Assembly: GCA_050181465.1 (NCBI GenBank)
Contig: JBFXDD010000019.1
Coordinates: forward strand, 1-64,000
Length of the DNA stretch: 64,000 nucleotides
Origin: JACRLW01 sp050181465
Lineage (GTDB): Bacteria > Planctomycetota > UBA1135 > UBA2386
Reading direction: 5' to 3'
In this document: in pieces, positions 35,137 to 44,814 of the stretch
Layout: each line of letters begins with the position of its first letter
Position numbering within the stretch: position 1 is the first letter of the stretch
Translations under genes and position numbers: made by a program
Notes under the pieces: generated by a model
Database searches by the model: none
Told to the model about the DNA's origin: nothing
What the model saw: only the letters and a program-made list of their open reading frames with translations

Positions 35137-35883
35137 ATGAAGCACGTCGTCGTCACTGGTGCAAGCTCCGGCATCGGAGCCGCAATCGCCCGCCGGCTCG
35201 CTGCCGAAGGTCATCGGCTCTCACTGGGCGCCCGGCGAGTGGAGCGATTGACCGAAGTCCTTCCCACCGCCGCGCACCACGCGCTGGACGTCACCGATTC
35301 CGCGTCGGTCGCGGCATTCGTCGAAGCCGTCGAAGCGGCAAACGGCCCGATCGACGTGCTGATCAACAACGCCGGACTCGCGCGCGGGGTCGAACGGATC
35401 GCCGCTGCTGATGGCCGTGCGTGGCGCGAGATGATCGAGACGAACCTCATCGGAGTGCTCGAGGTGACGCGCCGCGTGCTGCCCAAAATGGTGGCTCGCA
35501 ACTCCGGTCACGTGCTCATGATCGGCTCGATCGCCGGCCACGAGACCTACGAAGGCGGGAGCGTGTATTGCGCGACCAAGCGCGGCCTGCGTTCGATCAC
35601 CGAAGCCTTGCGCTATGAGACGCTGGGGCAGGGCATCCGCGTCACCAGCATCGACCCCGGCATGGTGGAGACCGAGTTCAGCCTCGTGCGCTTCCGCGGC
35701 GACGATGCTCGCGCAGCCAAGGTCTACTCCGGCATGCAGCCGCTGACCGCCGACGACGTCGCCGCCTGCGCCGCATTTGCGATCGCACTCCCTGAACACG
35801 TGAACATCGACTCGCTGCGAGTGACGCCCACCGACCAAGCCTCCCCGGGACGCGTTCACCGCCGCGCCTCGACGAATCCTTGA
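35137..35883 (+). CDS. Short-chain dehydrogenase/reductase (YdfG-like)
   Basis: A 248-aa cytoplasmic oxidoreductase. Motifs: TGASSGIG at residues 7-14, NNAG, catalytic Ser in IGSIAG and YCATK, then DPGMVETEF. Sequence style (GARRVERL, VYCATKRGLRSITEAL, GIRVTSIDPG) matches the YdfG/serine 3-dehydrogenase branch, which reduces malonic semialdehyde or oxidises 3-hydroxy acids with NADP. ATG 35137 fits; the open frame upstream is false. The last 20 residues are unlike the family. Ends 29 bp before element copy 9. Confidence 0.87.
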   Translation: MKHVVVTGASSGIGAAIARRLAAEGHRLSLGARRVERLTEVLPTAAHHALDVTDSASVAAFVEAVEAANGPIDVLINNAGLARGVERIAAADGRAWREMIETNLIGVLEVTRRVLPKMVARNSGHVLMIGSIAGHETYEGGSVYCATKRGLRSITEALRYETLGQGIRVTSIDPGMVETEFSLVRFRGDDARAAKVYSGMQPLTADDVAACAAFAIALPEHVNIDSLRVTPTDQASPGRVHRRASTNP

Positions 35884-35911
35884 GTGGACGCGCCGAGCGC
35901 CGCGCCACACC

Positions 35912-35999
35912 TAGCCCGGACTATTCGTGAACGTCGTCGCGACGCAGCCGGGCGCGACTTGTGGCGATCGCAGCAGACGTTCACGAACAGTTCGGGCTT
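35912..35999 (+). repeat. Dispersed palindromic element, copy 9 (short form)
   Basis: An 88-bp short form in a convergent intergenic gap. Both terminal repeats are intact, but the middle is missing: the left arm TCGTCGCGA runs straight into GCAGCCGGGCGCGACTTG. The deletion boundaries share a GCGA word, suggesting loss by short-homology recombination. The left end has TA, the right end TT. Confidence 0.87.
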
Positions 36000-36013
36000 G
36001 CAGCCGCCGCATT

Positions 36014-37462
36014 TCAAGCCAACAGCGACTGCACGACTCGACCGTGTACGTCGGTCAAACGGAAGTCACGGCCGGCATGGCGGAACGTCAACCGCTCGTG
36101 ATCGAACCCCAGCAGATGAAGCACGGTCGCCTGGAGATCGTGGACATGCACTGGGTCCTGCACGATATGAAAGCCGAAGTCGTCGGTCGCGCCGTGAGTG
36201 TGGCCGCGCCGAACACCGCCGCCCGCCAGCCACATGGTGAAAGCCTGGGGATGATGATCGCGTCCCAGACTGCGACCCAGCGACGGATTGGTCTCGACCA
36301 TCGGCGTCCGACCGAACTCTCCGCCCCAGACGACCAGCGTGTCCTCCAAGAGACCGCGCCGCTTCAGGTCCACGATCAACGCCGCGCAGGCGCGATCCGT
36401 CGCGCGACAATTGTTCAGAACGTTGCCTCGGACATCGGAGTGGGCGTCCCAGCCTTCGTGAAAGATGTTGACGAATCGCACGCCGCGCTCGACCAGTCGC
36501 CTCGCCAGGAGGCACGCACGCGCAAACGACGGCTTCTGCGGTTCGCAACCGTAGAGATCCAAGACCGCCTGCCCCTCACCGGCCAGATCGAGCAACTCCG
36601 GGGCCGATGTCTGCAGCCGAGCGGCCATCTCGAACGATCGGATCCGCGCGGCGATCGCCGGGTCGCCGAGCGCCTCGGCACGCTGAGCATCGAGACGCGC
36701 GACCAGCTCGAACGTGTCTCGCTGGATCTCGCCGTCGAATCGTTCAGGCGTACTCAGATCGAGAATCGGATCCTTGCCGTTGCGCAGCCGCACGCCGCCG
36801 TGCTCCGGCGGCAAGAAGCCGCTCGACCACAAGGCAGAGCCGGCACTCAAGCCGGCACCCGTGCTCATCACCACGAAGGCCGGTAGGTCCGCGCTCTCCG
36901 CACCGAGTCCGTAGACGGCCCACGAACCGAGGCTCGGACGCCCCGGCTGCGCAAATCCCGAGTTCAACAGCAACTGGGCCGGCGCGTGGTTGAACTGATC
37001 GGTATGCATCGATCGCACGATGCACAGCTCATCGACGACCTCCGCCAGGTGTCGCAGCGGCTCACCGAGTTCGGCGCCACACTCACCGCGTCGAGCGAAG
37101 GCAAACTGCGGCCCGAGCACGGCGGCATCGGGTCGAATGAAGGCGTAGCGTTGGTCACCGATCACCGAGGCGGGCAACGGCTTGCCCTGAAAGCGAGTCA
37201 GCAGCGGCTTCTGGTCGAACAACTCGAGTTGGCTCGGCGCGCCGCCCATGAACAGATGGATCACGGCCTTCGCGCGCGGCGCGAAGTGCGGACCGAACGA
37301 AGCTCCCGGTCGGCGATTGCTCACCTCCCGACCAGGCCGTGCGACGCTTGCACCGGCAGCCGACGATGCGAGCAACGACATCGCGCCGATCTTGCCGAGA
37401 CCGAGTCCGCAATCGGCCAGGAACTGGCGCCGCGAGAAGATCGCAAGTGGATCGGTAGACAT
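36014..37462 (-). CDS. DUF1501 hydrolase-like protein (sulfatase fold)
   Basis: A 482-aa protein of the DUF1501 family, common in Planctomycetota. A Tat signal is visible (FSRRQFLADCGLG). Motifs: HLFMGGAPSQLELFD, HTDQFNHAP, FVNIFHEGWDAHSDVRGN and VVWGGEFGRTPMVE, with GRDHHPQAFT further on, which resemble metal ligands of the alkaline phosphatase superfamily. Its gene lies 3 bp after the DUF1549/DUF1553 gene, as is typical for this pair. The biochemical role of the pair is not established; cytochrome c-linked breakdown of complex substrates is a common suggestion. Confidence 0.9.
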   Translation of the reverse strand: MSTDPLAIFSRRQFLADCGLGLGKIGAMSLLASSAAGASVARPGREVSNRRPGASFGPHFAPRAKAVIHLFMGGAPSQLELFDQKPLLTRFQGKPLPASVIGDQRYAFIRPDAAVLGPQFAFARRGECGAELGEPLRHLAEVVDELCIVRSMHTDQFNHAPAQLLLNSGFAQPGRPSLGSWAVYGLGAESADLPAFVVMSTGAGLSAGSALWSSGFLPPEHGGVRLRNGKDPILDLSTPERFDGEIQRDTFELVARLDAQRAEALGDPAIAARIRSFEMAARLQTSAPELLDLAGEGQAVLDLYGCEPQKPSFARACLLARRLVERGVRFVNIFHEGWDAHSDVRGNVLNNCRATDRACAALIVDLKRRGLLEDTLVVWGGEFGRTPMVETNPSLGRSLGRDHHPQAFTMWLAGGGVRRGHTHGATDDFGFHIVQDPVHVHDLQATVLHLLGFDHERLTFRHAGRDFRLTDVHGRVVQSLLA

Positions 37463-37465
37463 GGT

Positions 37466-40426
37466 TCAGCCTCGGGTCGCGGCTTCTTCGAGACAGAGCA
37501 GCGCACGACCGACCGCACTCCACGCCGTCGTTGGGTCGGTTCGCTCGAGTTGACGCGCAAGAAAGTTCCGCAGCGCATCGAGCTCGGCACCGGCCGGAGC
37601 GCGAGTGCAGACGCGCCGAAACGCGATGGTCAGCGTGCTGTCGCTCCCGTGCTGCCGCGCCAGCATCGCGAGCTCCTCACCGAATGCCAGATGGAGCTCG
37701 GTCAGCATCGGATCGTTGAGAAGTGCCAATGCCTGCAGCGGCGTGTCCGAACTCGCGCGGTGAACGACACACGACTCGCCGCTCGGCGCATCGAAGGTGG
37801 CGTGGAAGGCGAACGGCGCGGTGCGCTTCTGGAAGGTGTAAAGACTGCGTCGGAACCGATCTTCACCATCATCGGCGCGCCAGCTCGGACTACCGAACGT
37901 CACCTCGGTCACACCCGGCGGCTGCGGAGGCCGTACCGGCGGACCACCTACGCGATCGCAGAGCTTGGCCGTCGCAACCAGGACGGAATCGCGCAAGACC
38001 TCCGCATCGAGTCGCAGACGCGGCGCGCGCGCCAGCCAGAGATTCGCCGGATCGCGGTCGAGATCGGTCGGTCGCACGGCGGAACTCTGCCGGTACGTCC
38101 GACTGGTCACGATCCATCGATGCAGGCGCTTGATGCTCCAACCTTCGCTCATGAATCGGACGGCAAGCCAGTCGAGCAATTCCGGATGGGTGGGTACTGC
38201 CCCTTGGACTCCGAAGTCGCCCGGTGTCGCCACCAGGCCACGACCGAAGAACAGCGCCCATTGACGATTCACGACCACGCGGGCGGCGAGCGGATTGTCC
38301 GCAGAGACCAACCAACGAGCGAACTCGAGCCGATCCTTCGGCGCATCGGTCGCGCCGAGCGCGTCCGGCAGGTGCGGCTCGACCGACTCGCCCGGCTGCA
38401 GATACTCACCGCGATGGTGCACGCGCGTCACGCGGCCGCGACCAGATTGCCGTTCGCGCAGCACCAGCGTCGTCGTCCGCTCCTGATGTCCGAGTAGGTT
38501 CCGGATATCCGCCGTCTTCTCACCGAGTTCCGGGACCGACAACACGAACGCGCGACGAACGCGCGACGACTGTGTGTCGTCGAGCTCATGCGGCGCACGC
38601 ATCAGGAGCGACTCCAACTCACCGTCGTCGTCGAAAGGCAATGCGAGCGCATCGGCACCACCGACGGAGTCGGCGACACTCAATCGGAAGCGGCCGAGCG
38701 AACTGGCGAAGTGGCGCCCGAAGTGCATCTCGATCGACCACGGCATGTCGGCCGGGATCGGTGATTCGAATTCGAAGACGGCGACGTGACGCTCGCCGTT
38801 TCGCAGATGTGCCGACCATCCGGTCTGCAGATCGCCGTCGATCGCTTCCTGCGCGCGCGCCGGCTGGTTGGCGAACTGGTTCTTGGAATAGCTCTCAGTC
38901 GCTCGCGCGATGCGCACTGTGGTCGCAGCCTCGCCGTCACTCTTCGTCATCCCCAAGCGGAGTTCCGTGAGGAAGAAGTCTCCCTTGCGACCCTCGTAGT
39001 ACGTCGTCCCCGGCCCCCCGGCAGGCAACTCGGGATCGGGCAGCGCCTCGAGGCGTAGTGCGGTGATCACGCGCGGCGACGGCGCCATCCGTAAGGAATA
39101 GGCGTCGTGTTTGGTGGTGTCGCCTCTCGCGACCACGGTCCCGGGCGAGTCGGCGAGAACGGTGAGCGTCATCTGCTCCGAGAACGCATGCTCCACGCGC
39201 GCCGGCTGCCAGTGGTCGAGCCGATTGCGACACTCCTCTTGCCATGCCGCGAAGCGCTCCTCGCGCGCTCCGGCGATCGTCGGCCACGACTGCCACAGCT
39301 CATCGAGTCGACGCTCCGCATCGAGACGGTGTTCGATGTTGCGCTTCTCGGCCTCCTCATCGGGGACGACGAAGTCCGGTTCGTCCGCGTCGTCGAAGTA
39401 GGCCATCAAGCCGAAGTACTCACGATGCGTGATGGGATCGAACTTGTGCGTGTGGCACTGCGCGCACCCGACGGTGAGACCGAGGAACACCGTACCCGTC
39501 GTGGCGACTCGATCGGTGAGTGCATGGAACCTGAACTCGAGCGGGTCGATTCCGCCCTCTTCGTTCAGCATCGTGTTGCGATGAAATCCGGTCGCGATGA
39601 GATCACTCGCCGTCGCATCGGGCAGCATGTCCCCGGCGAGCTGCCGCACGACGAAGTCGTCGAACGGCATGTCGGCGTTGATGGCGTTCACCACCCAGTC
39701 GCGATACGGCCAGATGCTGCGCGGACGATCCTTCTCGTAGCCGTTCGTATCCGCATAGCGAGCCAGATCGAGCCAGCGGCGCGCGTGCCGTTCGCCGTAG
39801 TGCGGCGACGCGAGCAACTCATCGACGAGGCGCTCGTACGCATCGTCCGCTTCGTCTGCGGCGAACCGGTCGGCCGCCTCCGGTGTCGGCGGCAGCCCGA
39901 CCAGATCGAGATAGAGACGTCGAACCAGAGTCAGGCGATCGGCCGGCGGCGACGGCTCGAGGCCGTGAGCCGGAAGCTCCGCGCGCACGAAGGCGTCGAT
40001 GGGATTCTCCAACGACTCGTCGCTGGATGGGACCGCCGGTCGTTCTGGTCGAACGAACGCCCAATGCCGCTCGTACGGCGTTCCGGCAGCGATCCAACGG
40101 CGCAGGATCGCGGCTTCCTCGGCGTCGACCGACTTGCCGGTGTGCGGCGGCGGCATGCGATGCTCCGGGTCCGTCGACGCGATGCGATCGAGGATCGCCT
40201 CGCCACGATCGTGCCCCGGCACATCCAGCCGCAGATCTCCCTTGCGCGACGCGTCGTCCGGGCCGTGACAGGCGAAACAGTGCTCGGCCAGGAGCGGTCG
40301 CACCTCGCCGCTGTAGCTGGGCGCCTGCGAGGTCGCGATGCCGGCGACAAGGAACATTCCGTACGCCGAGGCGCGGGCTGCGAGCCCGCGCCGTGCACCA
40401 AGTCTCGACTGTGTGGACCAGTTCAC
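37466..40426 (-). CDS. Planctomycete cytochrome c protein (PSCyt1-DUF1549-DUF1553)
   Basis: A 986-aa exported protein. The start is GTG 40426, giving an Arg-rich n-region before the hydrophobic leader; an ATG at 40357 would leave no n-region. Order: PSCyt1 haem domain with CFACH at residues 50-54, DUF1549 (PIDAFVRAELPAHGLEP, then HYGERHARRWLDLARYADTNGYEKD and a second haem motif CAQCH in GLTVGCAQCHTHKFDPI), a beta middle part, and DUF1553 near the C-terminus (NPLAARVVVNRQWALFFGRGLV, LHRWIVTSRTYRQSS). Likely electron transfer outside the membrane. Co-transcribed with the DUF1501 gene. Confidence 0.92.
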   Translation of the reverse strand: MNWSTQSRLGARRGLAARASAYGMFLVAGIATSQAPSYSGEVRPLLAEHCFACHGPDDASRKGDLRLDVPGHDRGEAILDRIASTDPEHRMPPPHTGKSVDAEEAAILRRWIAAGTPYERHWAFVRPERPAVPSSDESLENPIDAFVRAELPAHGLEPSPPADRLTLVRRLYLDLVGLPPTPEAADRFAADEADDAYERLVDELLASPHYGERHARRWLDLARYADTNGYEKDRPRSIWPYRDWVVNAINADMPFDDFVVRQLAGDMLPDATASDLIATGFHRNTMLNEEGGIDPLEFRFHALTDRVATTGTVFLGLTVGCAQCHTHKFDPITHREYFGLMAYFDDADEPDFVVPDEEAEKRNIEHRLDAERRLDELWQSWPTIAGAREERFAAWQEECRNRLDHWQPARVEHAFSEQMTLTVLADSPGTVVARGDTTKHDAYSLRMAPSPRVITALRLEALPDPELPAGGPGTTYYEGRKGDFFLTELRLGMTKSDGEAATTVRIARATESYSKNQFANQPARAQEAIDGDLQTGWSAHLRNGERHVAVFEFESPIPADMPWSIEMHFGRHFASSLGRFRLSVADSVGGADALALPFDDDGELESLLMRAPHELDDTQSSRVRRAFVLSVPELGEKTADIRNLLGHQERTTTLVLRERQSGRGRVTRVHHRGEYLQPGESVEPHLPDALGATDAPKDRLEFARWLVSADNPLAARVVVNRQWALFFGRGLVATPGDFGVQGAVPTHPELLDWLAVRFMSEGWSIKRLHRWIVTSRTYRQSSAVRPTDLDRDPANLWLARAPRLRLDAEVLRDSVLVATAKLCDRVGGPPVRPPQPPGVTEVTFGSPSWRADDGEDRFRRSLYTFQKRTAPFAFHATFDAPSGESCVVHRASSDTPLQALALLNDPMLTELHLAFGEELAMLARQHGSDSTLTIAFRRVCTRAPAGAELDALRNFLARQLERTDPTTAWSAVGRALLCLEEAATRG

Positions 40427-40436
40427 CCGGACAACC

Positions 40437-40530
40437 TAGCCCGGACGATTCGTGAACGCCTGCTGCGATCACCGCAAATCGCGCCCGGCCGCATCGACCT
40501 TGCGACCACGTTCACGAATCGTCCGGACTG
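40437..40530 (-). repeat. Dispersed palindromic element, copy 10 (short form)
   Basis: A 94-bp short form in the 188-bp gap between two divergent cytochrome genes. Terminal repeats are clear (TAGCCCGGACGATTCGTGAA on the left), the centre is shortened, and the right edge reads TG instead of TA. Confidence 0.87.
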
Positions 40531-40614
40531 GTCGAGTGCCGCGCAGAAAGCGACGAGGCACGGCAGAGCGAGTGAGCCCTATGATCCCTCCGCTCCCTCG
40601 GTCCGCACCCGTCC

Positions 40615-43320
40615 ATGCACCTCGCCTTCGCATTACGCGCCGTCTCGCGAACCGTCGTTCTCGCAGCGCTCCTGCCTACGGTTGCGGTCGGTCAGGAGCA
40701 CTCCCACAAGAGCTTCGCCGAGCTGAAGACCGAAGGGGCAGAGGGATCGCGCTACCGCACTCGCGAAGCGGCGGCAGCGGAGGTCGCCGCGCTCGCACCG
40801 AGCCTCGACACCTTCCGACGCGAGATCGAGCCGATCCTTGCCGGAGCCTGCTATCGCTGTCACGGACCAGAGCGGCGGAAGGCCGACTTGCGAATCGATG
40901 AACTCGACCCCGACCTGTTCGACGGCGGGGACGTCGAGACATGGCTCGAGGTGCTCGCGGTTCTCAACAACGGGGAGATGCCGCCCGACGATGCCGACGT
41001 CCACCTTGGCGACGACCAGCGTCGAAAGGTCGTCGAGTGGCTCGTCGACGAGAGCCAGCGCGCGTCGCTATCGCGGCGCGGCAATGCGTCGTCGACGTCA
41101 CTGCGAAGGCTGGCTCGTTACGAGTTCTCCTACTTGCTGCAGGATCTTCTCGCACTGCCGATCGACCTCGCCGACGACTTGCCGCCGGATCCTGTCTCGC
41201 ACGACGGATTCGAGAACTCGGCCGAAGTCTTGCAGATCAGCGGTGTGCAGTTTCGAGCCTGGCATGACGCCGCAGAGCGTGCCCTGGATCTGGCGACCGT
41301 AACCGGTGCGCGGCCGCCGGTGCTGCAATGGTCCGTGCCGATGCGGGAACTCGCGGATCGAGAATGGCAGAAGCAGAGCGCGGAGATCGCCGAGGCGCGC
41401 AAGAAGCACCCCGAGGGCTCCGCTGAGTTGACTGCAGCACTCGCCGGGTTGGAGAAGCAGCACAGGCGGCAGATTCGAGGTGTGCACTTCTTCGATCCCG
41501 CGACGGAGCGACGTGCGGCGCAATCGTGGCACTACGACGGCGCCCGCTACGCATCGACGCCGTCGGAGTCGGCATCCGACTCGATTCGCGAAGTCGTAGG
41601 AGCGGACCTCGCCACGTCGATCGTCGCCGTACTGCCGGCCCGCGCCGCATTGACCATCGAGCTCGGCGACCGTATCCCCGAGCGAGGCGATCTGCGCGTG
41701 CGCGTGCGTGCGTGGTTCCAGGGCGGCGACCGAGCACCGCCGAGCATCCGACTCCACTTCGGCTGGCAGGCGAGCAACGATTCTCGGGCCGACTTCGCGG
41801 TGAGCGAGAGCCAGGTCGTCGACGCGAGCATGGACGATCCACGGATCTACGAGTGGAACGTAGCGCTGCCCGCGCTGTATCCGCGAAACACCGTTCGCGG
41901 AGTCAACCGAATGGGCGATCTGCCGAGCCCCTCGGAACTGATTCGCCTGGTCAACGAATCCCATGAGAAGAGCGACATCTTCATCGATCAGGTCGAGGTG
42001 ACGGCGCCGGTGTATGCCGCTTGGCCGCCGCCCTCGCATTCGGCGATCTTCGGCGCGGAAGCCGCGACGGACACTCGGGACGAAGTCGTTCGTGCCCGCG
42101 AGATCCTGCGGCGATTCCTGCCGCGCGCATGGCGTCGCAGCGTGAGCGACGACGAAGTCACACGCAAACTGCTCCTGTTCGAACGCTTGCGCCGAACCAG
42201 CGACAGCTTTGCGGACGCGATGCGACGCACGCTGGCGGCCGTGCTGGCCTCACCCGACGCCGTGTTCGTCGGCGCGGAGCCGGCTGCCGCCGACGGCGCA
42301 CCGCCGCGAGTCTCGACCTTCGGGTTGGCGACTCGGCTGAGCCTTTTTCTCTGGTGCAGCGGTCCCGACGACGACCTGCTCGCCTTGGCCGAGCAGGGTC
42401 GACTCGCGGAGCCCGCGGTGCTGCGAGAACAGGTCGATCGATTGCTCGACTCGCCCAAGGCGGCACGCTTCCCGCGCGAGTTCGTGAGGCAATGGCTCAA
42501 CCTCGGCTTGCTCGACATTCTCAACGTCGATTCCGAACGCCATCCGAGTTTCGATGACGACCTGCAGCACGCGATGCGTGAGGAGCCGATCGAGTTCTTC
42601 GCCGAGTTGCTCCGGCGCGACCTCAGTGTGCTCGAGTTCCTGCACTGCGACTTCGCGATGGTCAACGAACGACTCGCGCAGCACTACGGGATCGACGGGG
42701 TCACCGGCGGCGCCTTTCGTCGCGTCGCGCTCGCTGCCGACACGCCTCGCGGCGGACTGCTGACCCAGGCCGGACTCCTGGCCATGAACTCGGACGGCAA
42801 GGATTCGCACCCGCTCAAGCGAGGCGTCTGGCTGCTCGAGCGATTGTTGGACGACCCGCCGCCGCCGCCCCCGGCAGCCGTGCCCGTGATCGACCTTGCT
42901 GACCCGCGAATCGCCAAGATGACGCTCAAGCAGCGACTCGAGGATCATCGCAATGCGCCGGCGTGCATGTCATGCCATGCCCGCATCGATCCTTGGGGCA
43001 TCGCGTTCGAACACTTCGATGCGATCGGCAACTGGCGCACGGAGGTCGATGGGCAGCCGGTCGATGCTGCCGCACGCCTCTTCAATCAGCAACCGATCGA
43101 CGGCACCGACGGACTGAAGCGGTTCCTGCTCCAGCATCGGCAGGATCAGTTCGTGCGCGCGTTGGTGAAGAAGCTCGTGACGTACGCACTGGGCCGCCCG
43201 CTGACCTTCGCCGATCGCGCCGCACTCGACCAGATCACCGCGTCGGCCCGCCGCGACGGCGACGGACTGCGCGCCATCGTTCACCGCATCGTCGCCAGCG
43301 ATCTCTTCCACAGCCGGTGA
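40615..43320 (+). CDS. Planctomycete cytochrome c protein (PSCyt1-DUF1587-1592-1588-1585)
   Basis: A 901-aa exported protein (signal TVVLAALLPTVAVGQ). Domains: cytochrome-like haem motif CYRCH in the first 100 residues, DUF1587 (RLARYEFSYLLQDLL), a middle carbohydrate-binding-like beta part, DUF1595 and DUF1592 (FLPRAWRRSVSDDEVTRKLL, FGLATRLSLFLWCSGPDDDLL), DUF1588 (PRGGLLTQAGLLAMNSDGKD, second haem-like motif CMSCHARIDPWG), and DUF1585 at the end (YALGRPLTFADRAALDQI). Partner gene DUF1552 follows 14 bp later. Divergent from the DUF1549 type pair, with element copy 10 between them. Confidence 0.92.
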   Translation: MHLAFALRAVSRTVVLAALLPTVAVGQEHSHKSFAELKTEGAEGSRYRTREAAAAEVAALAPSLDTFRREIEPILAGACYRCHGPERRKADLRIDELDPDLFDGGDVETWLEVLAVLNNGEMPPDDADVHLGDDQRRKVVEWLVDESQRASLSRRGNASSTSLRRLARYEFSYLLQDLLALPIDLADDLPPDPVSHDGFENSAEVLQISGVQFRAWHDAAERALDLATVTGARPPVLQWSVPMRELADREWQKQSAEIAEARKKHPEGSAELTAALAGLEKQHRRQIRGVHFFDPATERRAAQSWHYDGARYASTPSESASDSIREVVGADLATSIVAVLPARAALTIELGDRIPERGDLRVRVRAWFQGGDRAPPSIRLHFGWQASNDSRADFAVSESQVVDASMDDPRIYEWNVALPALYPRNTVRGVNRMGDLPSPSELIRLVNESHEKSDIFIDQVEVTAPVYAAWPPPSHSAIFGAEAATDTRDEVVRAREILRRFLPRAWRRSVSDDEVTRKLLLFERLRRTSDSFADAMRRTLAAVLASPDAVFVGAEPAAADGAPPRVSTFGLATRLSLFLWCSGPDDDLLALAEQGRLAEPAVLREQVDRLLDSPKAARFPREFVRQWLNLGLLDILNVDSERHPSFDDDLQHAMREEPIEFFAELLRRDLSVLEFLHCDFAMVNERLAQHYGIDGVTGGAFRRVALAADTPRGGLLTQAGLLAMNSDGKDSHPLKRGVWLLERLLDDPPPPPPAAVPVIDLADPRIAKMTLKQRLEDHRNAPACMSCHARIDPWGIAFEHFDAIGNWRTEVDGQPVDAAARLFNQQPIDGTDGLKRFLLQHRQDQFVRALVKKLVTYALGRPLTFADRAALDQITASARRDGDGLRAIVHRIVASDLFHSR

Positions 43321-43334
43321 ACCGGCGGCTACCC

Positions 43335-44720
43335 ATGCACATCGACTTCGCTTCGCTCGACCGCCGTCACTTCCTGCGCGGTTCCTCCCTGGCCCTGGCA
43401 CTGCCATGGCTGGAGACTTGGAGCCGGCACAGCCCTCGAGAACGCCCCCGTCGGTTCGCCTGCATCTACCAGCCTGACGGCGTGCCGATGCCGCTGCGCG
43501 AGGATCCAGCGTTCGAGGACTGGTCGTGGTTTCCTCACGGTGCCGACGCGGACTTTCGCTTCACCAAGTGCCTCACGTCGCTGGAGCCGCTGCGGGGTGA
43601 ACTCTCGGTGTTCTCCGGCCTCTCGCATCCGGCAGTGCGCGCGGTGCACGGGCACTCCAATGCGGATCAGTTCCTGACCGGCGCGGACACCGGAGCACGC
43701 GGCGACTACCGCAACTCGATCTCGCTGGATCAGGCGATCGCCGCGCACGTCGGCGATCACACGCGGTACGCCTCGTTGGTGATGTCCAGCGATGGCGGCA
43801 CCGGAACGGCGCGGGGAGCGCACACCCTCTCCTTCGATCGCAACGGCCGCCCCATCCCCGCTGCGCACCGCCCCAAGAAGATCTTCGATTCCCTTTTCGT
43901 CACGAGCGATGAGGACGCCGAGCGACGACTGTCGATGAGTCGCAGCGCATTGGACGACTTGCTCGAGGACGCCCACGCGCTTCGCCGACGATTGTCGAAA
44001 CTGGATCAGGCGTCGCTCGATCAGTATCTCGACGCCGTGCGTGAGACGGAGCAGAAGATCGAGAAGGCCCGGCGCTGGGTAGGCGTTCCGCTACCGCAGG
44101 TCCAGCCCGGCGAACTCCGGCTCGAAGCGACGCCCGACGAAGCGCGCGCATACCTGCAGGCGATGCTCGGCATGATTCGACTGGCTTTCCAAACCGACTC
44201 CACTCGCGTGGCGACCTATCAGATCGGCCGCGAGAACGGTGTCGGCATCAGCGATCACCTCTCCCGCGCCGTCGGCTTCGAACTCGCGCACCAGCTGTCG
44301 CACGAGACGAAGGCACCCGACGGTTGGAAGAACTTCGGCATCTACTGCCATTTCCTCGCTGAGGAAGTCGGTCGACTGGCGCAACAACTGAAGGACACCC
44401 CGGAGCCGGGCGGCGAAGGGAGCGTGCTCGACAACACGCTGATCCTGTTCGGTTCCGCATCCAGCGCCTTCCACCTCTCGCGCAACTACCCGCTCATCCT
44501 CTTCGGCGGCAAACACATGGGCTTCCGTCACGGGCGTTATCACAACCACGCCGGCGCCCACGCCTACGGCGGCGCGTGGTCGGGCGGCCGCGAGCCATGG
44601 CAGGAGAAGTTCGAGCACGACGACCTGCCGCTCGGCGAACTCTATCTGACCATTCTGAGGCGTATGGGAGTGGATGCCGCCGAGTTCGCAGGGTGTCGGA
44701 AAGGGATGGACGAAGTCTGA
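43335..44720 (+). CDS. DUF1552 protein, partner of the cytochrome
   Basis: A 461-aa exported protein with a Tat leader (LDRRHFLRGSSLALALP). The DUF1552 pattern is clear: RFACIYQPDGVPM, GLSHPAVRAVHGHSNADQFL, SLDQAIAAHVGDHTRYASLV, RSALDDLLEDAHALRRRLS, QYLDAVRETEQKIEKA, and late TLILFGSASSAFHLSRNYPL. The fold is thought to be related to sulfatase-like DUF1501. Gene order after the DUF1587-1585 cytochrome is usual in Planctomycetota. Activity unknown. Confidence 0.9.
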   Translation: MHIDFASLDRRHFLRGSSLALALPWLETWSRHSPRERPRRFACIYQPDGVPMPLREDPAFEDWSWFPHGADADFRFTKCLTSLEPLRGELSVFSGLSHPAVRAVHGHSNADQFLTGADTGARGDYRNSISLDQAIAAHVGDHTRYASLVMSSDGGTGTARGAHTLSFDRNGRPIPAAHRPKKIFDSLFVTSDEDAERRLSMSRSALDDLLEDAHALRRRLSKLDQASLDQYLDAVRETEQKIEKARRWVGVPLPQVQPGELRLEATPDEARAYLQAMLGMIRLAFQTDSTRVATYQIGRENGVGISDHLSRAVGFELAHQLSHETKAPDGWKNFGIYCHFLAEEVGRLAQQLKDTPEPGGEGSVLDNTLILFGSASSAFHLSRNYPLILFGGKHMGFRHGRYHNHAGAHAYGGAWSGGREPWQEKFEHDDLPLGELYLTILRRMGVDAAEFAGCRKGMDEV

Positions 44721-44814
44721 GGGGTGCGCGGCATACGACGACCCGGAGCCACCCTGAGTGACTCCGAGCAACCCCGAGTGACCCGCGACCAGTGTCGAAG
44801 GCCTATCCGATCAC

